From positions 149,550-213,549 of the forward strand of contig QGNO01000001.1 in the NCBI GenBank assembly GCA_003228195.2: a stretch of DNA of 64,000 nucleotides, given 5' to 3'. Below are positions 19,100 to 25,414 of the stretch, one piece after another. Both the position numbers and the translations under genes were made by a program. This DNA is from Chloroflexota bacterium. GTDB taxonomy: Bacteria > Chloroflexota > Dehalococcoidia > Lucifugimonadales > QGNO01. Numbering within the stretch: the stretch's first letter is position 1; every line of letters starts with the position of its first letter. The notes under the pieces are model-generated. The model made no database searches. It was not told the origin of the DNA and saw nothing but the letters and a program-made list of their open reading frames with translations.

Positions 19100-19984
19100 T
19101 CAAGTTGAGGGATATCTATTTAGCCACCAGTTAGCAATTTCGTTGCGTCCTGCGAACCATACGCCAGATTTAGTTTTTGCATATTCTAGAAATTGGGCTA
19201 AGGCCAAAGCTCGAGCTGGCCTTCCAACCATTCGGCAATGTAGCCCAATTGACATCATTTTGGGGTGAGTAGCCCCTTCTTCATAAAGTCTGTCGAACGC
19301 GCTACGCATTATTTCGTAGAAGTCGCTGGGGCGCACTATGAGGCCTTGATGAAATTGGTAGTCGTTAACTTCCTGGGTGTACGGTACTACCAGCCACTTA
19401 CGATCCTTAACTGTGGCATAGAAAGGTATGTCGTCAGCGTATGAGTTACAGTCATAGGCGAATCCCCCTTCTTCGACAAGTAGCTCACGGGTGTTTACGC
19501 TAGGGCTTGATCGTGTGTACCACCCTATAGGTCTCTGGCCAGTAGTACGTTTGATGGACTCTACTGCCTTGCTAATCGTATTTTTCTCTGTTTCACGATC
19601 CATGCTGTGGTATTCTTCCCATCTATAGCCGTGACCGACGATATCGTGCCCCCGATTAACAATTTCTTTGGCTACGTCTGGGTTGCGTTCCAAAGCAAGG
19701 GCACAAACGAAAAAAGTGGACTTAACATCGTAATCGTCTAATATTTTGAATATTCGCCACACGCCAGCCCTGCTTCCATATTCAAAATTCGACTCCATGT
19801 ATAAGTCACGGTCCCCTGCCTTTACTACCGGCGGCCCTTCGCCTTGTGAATCGCCATCTAGAACGGAATACTCGGAACCTTCTTCGTAATTTACTACTAC
19901 TGAAACGGCCAGGCGCTCTCCATTAGGCCACTCTACTCTTGGTACATTTTGACCATAGCCGATAAAGTCGCGTTCCATTACCAT
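19100..19984 (-). CDS. Polysaccharide-deacetylase-fold hydrolase, PuuE allantoinase-like (copy 1)
   Basis: A 294-residue protein of the NodB-fold branch that includes cofactor-independent allantoinase PuuE. It has VVNYEEGSE in place of the TFDD motif, GHDIVGHGYRWEEYH, GWYTRSSPSVNTRELLVEEGGF, YDCNSYADDIPFY and SIGLHCRMVGRPARA. AGGAG sits six bases before ATG 19984. It is a close paralogue of the next gene, which ends 13 bases upstream. Either allantoin or an N-acylated sugar or amide could be the substrate; no other ureide gene is nearby. Confidence 0.87.
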   Translation of the reverse strand: MVMERDFIGYGQNVPRVEWPNGERLAVSVVVNYEEGSEYSVLDGDSQGEGPPVVKAGDRDLYMESNFEYGSRAGVWRIFKILDDYDVKSTFFVCALALERNPDVAKEIVNRGHDIVGHGYRWEEYHSMDRETEKNTISKAVESIKRTTGQRPIGWYTRSSPSVNTRELLVEEGGFAYDCNSYADDIPFYATVKDRKWLVVPYTQEVNDYQFHQGLIVRPSDFYEIMRSAFDRLYEEGATHPKMMSIGLHCRMVGRPARALALAQFLEYAKTKSGVWFAGRNEIANWWLNRYPST

Positions 19985-19997
19985 GTTGAACTCCTAA

Positions 19998-20894
19998 TTA
20001 CTGGTTTGGTGGATAGTTCTCTAGCCACCAGTTGGCGATATCTATTCTCCGGGCGAACCATACGTCTGGGAGGGATTTCGCATATTCAAAGAATTTCTTT
20101 AGTGCCGCTGCACGTCCAGGCGTTCCTACTATCCGACAATGAAGTCCTATGGACATCATCTTAGGTTGTGTTTCGCCCTCTTCGTACAGGAAGTCAAAAG
20201 CGTTTTTCATAGTTTCATAAAAATCGTTAGGGTTGGGCATGACCCCGGTCCAGAACTTGATGTCATTTATGTCGAGCGAATAAGGCACGACTAGCCAAGG
20301 CTTGCCATGTACATTGGTATAAAATGGCAGGTCGTCGGCGTATGAGTTGCAATCATAAACGAAACCTCCCTCCTCCACTACCAACTCCCTGGTGTTAACG
20401 CTCGGGCCATATCGGGTGTACCATCCCAATGGGCGGGTTCCAGTGGTTTGTTCGATAGACTTAACGGCCTGTTTAATTGCTTCTCTTTCAGCGTCTCGAT
20501 CCATCTTGAAGTATTCTTCCCAGCGGTTGCCATGTCCCATGACCTCGTGCCCATCTTTAATAATTTGAGGTCCTACCTCTTTGTTTCTTTCTAATGCCAA
20601 TGCACAGACATAGAAAGTGCCTGTTATTTCTGACTGCCTTAGTATCCGTAAAATACGCCATATTCCCGCCCTGCTTCCGTACTCGAAGAACGATTCGTTA
20701 GCCAAATCGCGCTGGCCTGTAGGGACTGGTGATGGTGCCTCACCCATAGCTTCACCGCTCGCATCACCATCCAAGATTGAATACTCAGATCCCTCTTCGT
20801 AGTTTACAACTACTGAAACGGCTATTTTAGCCTTATTGGGCCACTCGAATTTAGGTGGGGTGCTTCCATATCCAACGAAATCCCTTTCAGTCAT
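19998..20894 (-). CDS. Polysaccharide-deacetylase-fold hydrolase, PuuE allantoinase-like (copy 2)
   Basis: Tandem paralogue of the preceding entry, 298 residues, with the same blocks: VVNYEEGSE, GHGNRWEEYFKMDRDAE, GWYTRYGPSVNTREL, YDCNSYADDLPFY and SIGLHCRIVGTPGRA. It carries a small insertion near residue 45 (DASGEAMGEAPSPVPTG). ATG at 20894 is chosen because AAGGAG lies eight bases upstream and because it aligns with the start of copy 1; a GTG three codons earlier is possible. Conservation of all motif residues in both copies argues that both are active, perhaps on different substrates. Confidence 0.86.
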   Translation of the reverse strand: MTERDFVGYGSTPPKFEWPNKAKIAVSVVVNYEEGSEYSILDGDASGEAMGEAPSPVPTGQRDLANESFFEYGSRAGIWRILRILRQSEITGTFYVCALALERNKEVGPQIIKDGHEVMGHGNRWEEYFKMDRDAEREAIKQAVKSIEQTTGTRPLGWYTRYGPSVNTRELVVEEGGFVYDCNSYADDLPFYTNVHGKPWLVVPYSLDINDIKFWTGVMPNPNDFYETMKNAFDFLYEEGETQPKMMSIGLHCRIVGTPGRAAALKKFFEYAKSLPDVWFARRIDIANWWLENYPPNQ

Positions 20895-21027
20895 AATAAT
20901 CACTCCTTATTAGGCATTCTTGCCTGATTCGGCCTTTTCGCCTTTGCTAAACCTTGTGAATAGGCTCGTTCGCGGTTTGTCTTTAGGAAATAATCGGCTT
21001 GACGTTTTTGACGCCGTTTTTTCCTTG

Positions 21028-21891
21028 TTATGCTTTTACTGCTCCGTTGTTCGCATTTAAGGCTTCCAAAAAGAAACTCCTAATATCTTCAGCAATAGGT
21101 TTTCCGGTTGCGTAAGTTTCGTGACCAAGGCCTTCATACTTATACAGCTTGTACTTGGCTCCGCAAGTTTTCAGTACATTTGCTAGAGCTACTGGATTGC
21201 CTTCATAAAGCATGTTTTCGTCCTGCTCTCCATGGAAAAACCCGACTTCTGGCAACATCTGCCCTAAGCCATCCCCGTGTTGCACTATAAGTAGGCGCGT
21301 GCGCTCGAGAGGGTCATTGTTTCGCAGTGTAGCTATAGCAAGGTCATCATCTGCCTCTCCGGGGATACCCCAGGCGTCTAGTAGATCTCCTTTAAACTTA
21401 TGAGCGCGGATTACACTTTCAAAGTTTAGGGTTGCTTGTTGGAGTCCCACAGCTTTAATTTTGCCGATTAATGGGCCTGTTACGGCACTCCATAGGGCGG
21501 ATCCCCCTAGCCCCCCACCCAGCATTCCCATCCTATTTGAATCTACGTTGGCTTCATCGATCACGATATTGAATAGTTCTGCATAAGCTGCTACTGCGTC
21601 AGGCCGACCCCAGGCGCTACCCTTAGCATGTGATCCGGCCACAGCTATCCCTGCGTCTACCAACGTTCGGATGAAAATGCTTTTACCATGTTCGTCTAGT
21701 GAATCTGAACTAGATATAGAATAATCGCCGTCTTTTACAAACCCGCTATTTCCGTGACACTGAATGATGCAAGGGACAGGTTCCCCAGATAGGCTGTAAT
21801 CACTAGGCGTTCGTAGATAACACCATTCTCCACCTGATTTGAAGAAGACGGTTTGTTCTCCCTCACTAAGCCGTGGAATTAAATTGGTCAT
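21028..21891 (-). CDS. Alpha/beta-hydrolase-fold protein lacking the nucleophile serine
   Basis: A 287-residue protein with the alpha/beta-hydrolase course: strand with oxyanion HG (IIQCHGNSGFV), nucleophile-elbow region MGMLGGGLGGSALW, acid strand FFHGEQDENM and late histidine YEGLGHETY. At the elbow, where GxSxG is expected, the sequence reads GGGLG, so residue 127 is Gly (codon at 21513-21511). The Asp and His appear kept. It may be a non-hydrolytic or altered-chemistry member. ATG 21891 has a GGGGGTGG stretch upstream; an in-frame TTG lies five codons earlier. Confidence 0.8.
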   Translation of the reverse strand: MTNLIPRLSEGEQTVFFKSGGEWCYLRTPSDYSLSGEPVPCIIQCHGNSGFVKDGDYSISSSDSLDEHGKSIFIRTLVDAGIAVAGSHAKGSAWGRPDAVAAYAELFNIVIDEANVDSNRMGMLGGGLGGSALWSAVTGPLIGKIKAVGLQQATLNFESVIRAHKFKGDLLDAWGIPGEADDDLAIATLRNNDPLERTRLLIVQHGDGLGQMLPEVGFFHGEQDENMLYEGNPVALANVLKTCGAKYKLYKYEGLGHETYATGKPIAEDIRSFFLEALNANNGAVKA

Positions 21892-21991
21892 GTAGTCCAC
21901 CCCCAAAGCCTAAATTGAAGATGTGGACATGTTATCAGAAACCGTGAAAGCTTCATGGGGAAAAGATTGAATAATCAGCTAATATACGCTT

Positions 21992-22342
21992 ATGTTGGTA
22001 ATTAGGGTTTGGAAAAATGTTGGTCTAGCCCTCAGGTTGGTGAGTCTCTCATTTCTGATTGTAATTTTGGTTAACTGCACATCTGGTTTTGGAACAGTTG
22101 AGGGCTACGTAACGAGCGTTGAGGGGGAGGGCATCATGGAGATAAAATCATTTGCAATAGAGAAGAGTGACGGGGGCACGATCCGTTTGACCACTGAAGC
22201 AGGCATTTTTGATTTATCTAGCGGCATAGAGTTGACGCCTTCTCATTTGAGAGAGCATATGTTGTGGGGTCACGCTGTTTCGGTTCGCTACTATGAGTCT
22301 GACGATGTATTAATAGCGATAAGTATTGAAGATGTTCGTTAA
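21992..22342 (+). CDS. Small predicted lipoprotein, function unknown
   Basis: A 116-residue protein with a charged N terminus, a hydrophobic stretch (about 11-28) and a lipobox-like ILVNC with Cys29, so it is likely exported and lipid-anchored. The mature part is short and beta-rich (EGYVTSVEGEGIMEIKSF, then LREHMLWGHAVSVRYYES), resembling a small OB- or DUF-type domain, but I recognise no family. Its last four bases overlap the stop of the convergent lipoprotein gene. Confidence 0.65.
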   Translation: MLVIRVWKNVGLALRLVSLSFLIVILVNCTSGFGTVEGYVTSVEGEGIMEIKSFAIEKSDGGTIRLTTEAGIFDLSSGIELTPSHLREHMLWGHAVSVRYYESDDVLIAISIEDVR

Positions 22343-23235
22343 ATGACTAGCTGGAGTTTCTTGGAGATTTCTTCAAAAGATGCGTAGCCCTCGAATTTCC
22401 CCGATATTCGCCCATCCGAGTCTATTACGAATACCCAAGGTTCACTTGGCAAGTTCCATTCTTTAACGATGGGCGAAAGGGAAGCGGACTCAATACCGCT
22501 GCTTATTTCTTGGGGATTTGAGTATATCTCAGCATGTATGAAATGGGCTTGATCCCGATAAGATGTCCTTAGCTGCTTGACCACCTCTAATTGTGGACCA
22601 CACGTGGCAGATTTACAAAATGATGGTGTTACAAAGGCAATTAAGGAAGGTTGTCCCGATTTTATCGCTTCGCTAATTCTCACTGAATAAAGATCTGTAT
22701 CGGGTTCAGGATCAGAGGTCAACTGTGATAATGAAGCGTCCCGTAAGCTTTTGTGAGATAAACTTGGAGGTGCGTGCGATCCGACACTGGGAGCCTTGGA
22801 CGTTTCCGACACGGTCAAAATCAATCTGCCTAACTCAGTGCTATTATCCCCATCCTCAGGTGAAATTTCAGCGAACCACGACCCTGCTGCGTCAAAGTCG
22901 ATCTCAGTAACAAAAACACCACCTAATCCAGTCGGCCAAGGGCGCCAGGTAGCGGCTACTTTGCCCTTGTTGATAATTTCGGTTTCATTGGAATAGAAGA
23001 GTTCCATAATTGCTGCGCCCGAAATTACAGGAGTATTTTTTGAATCTAACAGCCCGAAAACCAACCGATTCTTACCAATCGATAGATCTGTGGACGCCAA
23101 CAAAGGCCGTAAAGACAGTTCAACACTTGTTTCCTCGAATGAGAGGTCTTCAGAAGTATTACAGCCTGGTAGTGTCAGTGACAGCGCAATGGCTACAGAT
23201 AACAGTGCAAATCGCAAACGTGCATCAGGAGACAT
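22339..23235 (-). CDS. Lipoprotein with C-terminal thioredoxin-like domain
   Basis: A 298-residue exported protein. The signal peptide ends in lipobox LPGC (Cys25). Residues about 35-135 form an Ig/copper-chaperone-like beta domain (RLVFGLLDSKNTPV). Residues about 180-298 look like a thioredoxin fold (SLIAFVTPSFCKSATCGP, then WVFVIDSDGRISGKFEG) with a CX4C rather than CXXC pair. A role in extracytoplasmic thiol or metal handling is possible. folB ends two bases before this start, so they form an operon. Confidence 0.75.
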   Translation of the reverse strand: MSPDARLRFALLSVAIALSLTLPGCNTSEDLSFEETSVELSLRPLLASTDLSIGKNRLVFGLLDSKNTPVISGAAIMELFYSNETEIINKGKVAATWRPWPTGLGGVFVTEIDFDAAGSWFAEISPEDGDNSTELGRLILTVSETSKAPSVGSHAPPSLSHKSLRDASLSQLTSDPEPDTDLYSVRISEAIKSGQPSLIAFVTPSFCKSATCGPQLEVVKQLRTSYRDQAHFIHAEIYSNPQEISSGIESASLSPIVKEWNLPSEPWVFVIDSDGRISGKFEGYASFEEISKKLQLVI

Positions 23236-23236
23236 T

Positions 23237-23617
23237 TCAGCCTTTTGTACGATAGATTTCTACTGATATACCTTCTGATACCAATCCGTCTATCGGCGGG
23301 GCAGTTTTTTTAACTCTTGCACGGGCTGTTGCTACTGGAAATAAGGTGAGCACTGTCTTTGTTATAGCCTCGGCCATCGACTCTATTAAGTTAAAGGTTC
23401 GATTTTCAACGATATTCTTAACTACTAGGTATAAATCCTCGTAGTTGATTGTGTCTCCAAGACTATCAGAATGCGCTGGCGCACTAAGATCAAGGGCAAC
23501 CTCGAGGTCTACGATGAATTGTTGTTTTACGGAGCGTTCATCTGAATGTACCCCATGGAACCCGTAGAGCGAAAGTTGCTCTAGCCTAATCGTATCTTGA
23601 TTTCCATGCTCTGCCAT
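23237..23617 (-). CDS. folB: Dihydroneopterin aldolase
   Basis: Cleaves 7,8-dihydroneopterin to hydroxymethyl-dihydropterin and glycolaldehyde in folate synthesis. The 126 residues match the family length. RLEQLSLYGFHGVHSDERSVKQ carries the substrate-binding block, DTINYEDLYLVVKNIVE holds the central Tyr/Glu region, and FNLIESMAEAI and ARVRVKKTAPPID are typical. No Shine-Dalgarno is seen; an extended -10 ends nine bases before ATG 23617. The thioredoxin-like lipoprotein gene follows immediately. Confidence 0.94.
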   Translation of the reverse strand: MAEHGNQDTIRLEQLSLYGFHGVHSDERSVKQQFIVDLEVALDLSAPAHSDSLGDTINYEDLYLVVKNIVENRTFNLIESMAEAITKTVLTLFPVATARARVKKTAPPIDGLVSEGISVEIYRTKG

Positions 23618-23626
23618 CGGTGGGCA

Positions 23627-23635
23627 ATTATAACA
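23627..23635 (-). promoter_or_regulatory. Extended -10 promoter element of folB
   Basis: On the minus strand TGTTATAAT (TATAAT at 23632-23627) lies nine bases before the folB ATG, predicting a leader of about two or three bases. No matching -35 is visible. It lies downstream of the 21-bp hairpin, so folB can be transcribed independently of the tiny gene. Confidence 0.5.
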
Positions 23636-23659
23636 TGTAGGCAGTTTGCATTTGGTGGG

Positions 23660-23704
23660 GAATACAGAAGAGGGCCCGGAAATTCCGGGCCCTCTTCTGT
23701 ATTC
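23660..23704 (-). repeat. Perfect 21-bp inverted repeat (strong hairpin) after the 18-codon ORF
   Basis: Arms 23660-23680 and 23684-23704 are exactly complementary over 21 bp with a 3-base loop; the core contains GAGGGCCCGGA. There is no T-run on either side, so it is not a textbook intrinsic terminator, but it could stop or process transcripts from either strand. The minus-strand first arm begins inside the TGA stop codon of the tiny ORF, so a terminating ribosome would cover it. Confidence 0.85.
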
Positions 23705-23759
23705 AGGCTGGACTAATCTCCAGATTGACCTGTGCTAACCTACGTCTATAACTACTCAT
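23703..23759 (-). CDS. Candidate 18-residue peptide gene or leader peptide
   Basis: The peptide reads MSSYRRRLAQVNLEISPA. Its ATG is preceded by AAGGAGGTGAT (23774-23764), an exact complement of the 16S rRNA tail, with five bases between. Upstream is a promoter with an 18-base spacer (TGGACA at 23837-23832, TATACT at 23813-23808), giving a leader of about 40 bases. Immediately downstream is the 21-bp hairpin. The three consecutive arginine codons are AGA CGT AGG. It is either a free-standing micro-protein or a leader peptide whose translation controls the hairpin. I recognise no family. Confidence 0.55.
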   Translation of the reverse strand: MSSYRRRLAQVNLEISPA

Positions 23760-23807
23760 AGGCATCACCTCCTTGTGTTTCAAAAGAACACTGCTGAGAT
23801 GGCGCCT

Positions 23808-23837
23808 AGTATATCGAAGCATTTTGTGATTTGTCCA
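23808..23837 (-). promoter_or_regulatory. Promoter of the 18-codon ORF
   Basis: Minus-strand TGGACA (23837-23832) and TATACT (23813-23808) are 18 bases apart, with start predicted near 23801. The -35 of the divergent 5S promoter begins only 21 bases away, so the two polymerases would compete or share a control region. Confidence 0.5.
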
Positions 23838-23858
23838 CTGATCCGCCCTTCAGCATTA

Positions 23859-23887
23859 TTGCGTGTTGTGCGAAGAGTTGGTATTCT
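23859..23887 (+). promoter_or_regulatory. Promoter of the 5S rRNA gene
   Basis: TTGCGT (23859-23864), a 17-base spacer, and TATTCT (23882-23887). The predicted start near 23894 is within two bases of the mature 5S 5' end. Confidence 0.6.
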
Positions 23888-23895
23888 GTTCTGCG

Positions 23896-24017
23896 CTCCC
23901 TGGTGATTAGAGCGGGGTGGCACCACCCGTTCCCATCCCGAACACGGAAGTGAAACGCCCTAGCGCCGACGATACTTTGCTCGCAAGGGCATGGGAAAAT
24001 AAGCCATCGCCAGGGGG
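23896..24017 (+). rRNA. rrf: 5S ribosomal RNA
   Basis: About 120 bases with a closed terminal helix (CTCCCTGGTGA pairing with TCGCCAGGGGG) and the conserved interior ACCCGTTCCCATCCCGAACA. GAAGTGAAACGCCCTAGCGCCGA and the loop with CGATACTTTGC are also present. Ends are set by the helix and may be off by one or two bases. No 16S or 23S gene lies within the window on either side, and the gene has its own promoter and terminator. Confidence 0.95.
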
Positions 24018-24026
24018 CTTTTTTTT
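24001..24026 (+). terminator. Intrinsic terminator of 5S rRNA
   Basis: AAGCC (24001-24005) can pair with GGCTT (24016-24020) and is followed by eight T (24019-24026). The stem overlaps the 3' strand of the 5S terminal helix. Confidence 0.6.
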
Positions 24027-24152
24027 GGATTGCCATTATATGGTGGAGTACGTATTTGTTAATAACCTCACTAATTACTTTCTTTGAACAACTCCATCTG
24101 GTAAATTAAAGATGTACCTAATTATGAATACGGTTGAGCGTAGCTGATCTTG

Positions 24153-24182
24153 TTTACAGCTACTGATGCTGGCGGCTATAAT
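24153..24182 (+). promoter_or_regulatory. Promoter of rpsA
   Basis: TTTACA (24153-24158, 5 of 6 to consensus), 18-base spacer, and a perfect TATAAT (24177-24182). Start is predicted near 24189, two bases before an ATG that opens an 11-codon frame (24191-24226) overlapping the first rpsA start candidate. Confidence 0.6.
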
Positions 24183-24206
24183 TGATCGCGATGGGCATCC
24201 AATCGT

Positions 24207-25376
24207 TTGGAAGTGGTGTTACCTAAATTGTCTTCCTCAATCGAACGAACTTCACAGTCTACCGAGCCGGAGATGGCCAGGTTGCTAGAGCAATCGCCAT
24301 CTTTCAAGGAGTTGCGACGGGGTGATTTGGTCGCAGGTGAAATTATGAGTGTTGGCCAGGATGGTTTGCTGGTGAATGTCGGCCACAAGTCGGAGGGTTT
24401 CGTCCCGCTAAGAGAGATGAGCACTGTTACCCCAGATGAAATGGCGAATTTCCAGATTGGTGATGAAGTATATGTGTCCGTACTTCGATCAGATAGTGAA
24501 GAACACTCTGCGATGCTGTCCATAGATAAAGCGCGTGGCGAACAAGGCTGGAAAGTATTGCAGGATCATCTGGAATCTGGAACGTTTGTTAACGGCACGG
24601 TCCGGGCATTTAATAAGGGTGGAGCGGTAGTCGATGTGGAGGGAATACAAGGCTTTGTCCCACTGTCTCAGCTGGCGCCCAACAGTCGAGCATCTGAGCT
24701 GAAGCAAGAGGACGTCCTAGCTCAACGAGTTGGTGAGACGATAAAATTACAGCTTCTGGAACTGGACCGGCAACGTAATAGAGTGGTTCTGTCGGAAAGG
24801 CAAGCGCTGCAATATTCAAGGGATCAGGAGAAAGACAGACTTTTAAAAGAGTTGAATGAGGGTGAGGTTAGAAAGGGCGTTGTATCGGGAGTTTCAGCTT
24901 TTGGTGCGTTTGTGGACCTAGGAGGAGCGGACGGGCTCATACACATTTCGGAGATGTCATGGGATCAAGTGCGGGCACCTTCTGATTTGGTTACCGTTGG
25001 CTCAGAAATCGAGGTGTATGTATTAAAGGTCGACCAGGAAACTCGAAAAATTGCATTAAGTTTGCGTAGATTGTCTCCAGAGCCTTGGCAAACAGCGGCG
25101 GAGACCTACTCAATCGGACAAATAGTGGAAGCTGTTGTTACTAGGCTAACTGATTTTGGCGCTTTTGCACGAATTCAAGGGAATATAGAAGGGTTAATTC
25201 ATATTTCTGAATTAGCTCATCAGGTGATCAGGCATCCCAAGGAGGTAGTAAGCGAAGGCGACACGGTTAGCCTTAAGATAATAAATATTGAACCTGAACG
25301 CCGCCGGCTTGGTCTTAGTCTTAAGCAGGTTGAGGGAGTGTTACTTGAAGGCGATTCATGGTCCTTTGGGGAATAG
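24207..25376 (+). CDS. rpsA: 30S ribosomal protein S1, four S1 domains
   Basis: RNA-binding protein that helps mRNA onto the 30S subunit. The 389 residues hold four S1 OB-folds: GDLVAGEIMSVGQDGLLVNV, GTFVNGTVRAFNKGGAVVDV, GEVRKGVVSGVSAFGAFVDL and GQIVEAVVTRLTDFGAFARI. Four domains is the short form common in Gram-positive and Chloroflexota lineages, against six in E. coli. TTG 24207 has no Shine-Dalgarno; ATG 24273 with GGAG nearby is a credible alternative, 22 residues shorter. clpC follows 38 bases later. Confidence 0.9.
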   Translation: MEVVLPKLSSSIERTSQSTEPEMARLLEQSPSFKELRRGDLVAGEIMSVGQDGLLVNVGHKSEGFVPLREMSTVTPDEMANFQIGDEVYVSVLRSDSEEHSAMLSIDKARGEQGWKVLQDHLESGTFVNGTVRAFNKGGAVVDVEGIQGFVPLSQLAPNSRASELKQEDVLAQRVGETIKLQLLELDRQRNRVVLSERQALQYSRDQEKDRLLKELNEGEVRKGVVSGVSAFGAFVDLGGADGLIHISEMSWDQVRAPSDLVTVGSEIEVYVLKVDQETRKIALSLRRLSPEPWQTAAETYSIGQIVEAVVTRLTDFGAFARIQGNIEGLIHISELAHQVIRHPKEVVSEGDTVSLKIINIEPERRRLGLSLKQVEGVLLEGDSWSFGE

Positions 25377-25414
25377 CCGTGAAAGAAATTTACCCATGAT
25401 TATGGAGATGTTTA

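Noticed and set aside
20904-21027. Minus-strand open stretch of 42 codons between the deacetylase and the hydrolase
   Set aside because: Lysine-rich and ends cleanly, but it has no possible start codon after the preceding stop.
23764-23774. Plus-strand ATCACCTCCTT resembling the 3' end of 16S rRNA
   Set aside because: The bases before it do not resemble 16S; on the minus strand it is the ribosome site of the 18-codon ORF.
23806-24036. 76-codon minus-strand frame across the 5S gene
   Set aside because: It is antisense to a clearly structured 5S rRNA and has no ribosome site.
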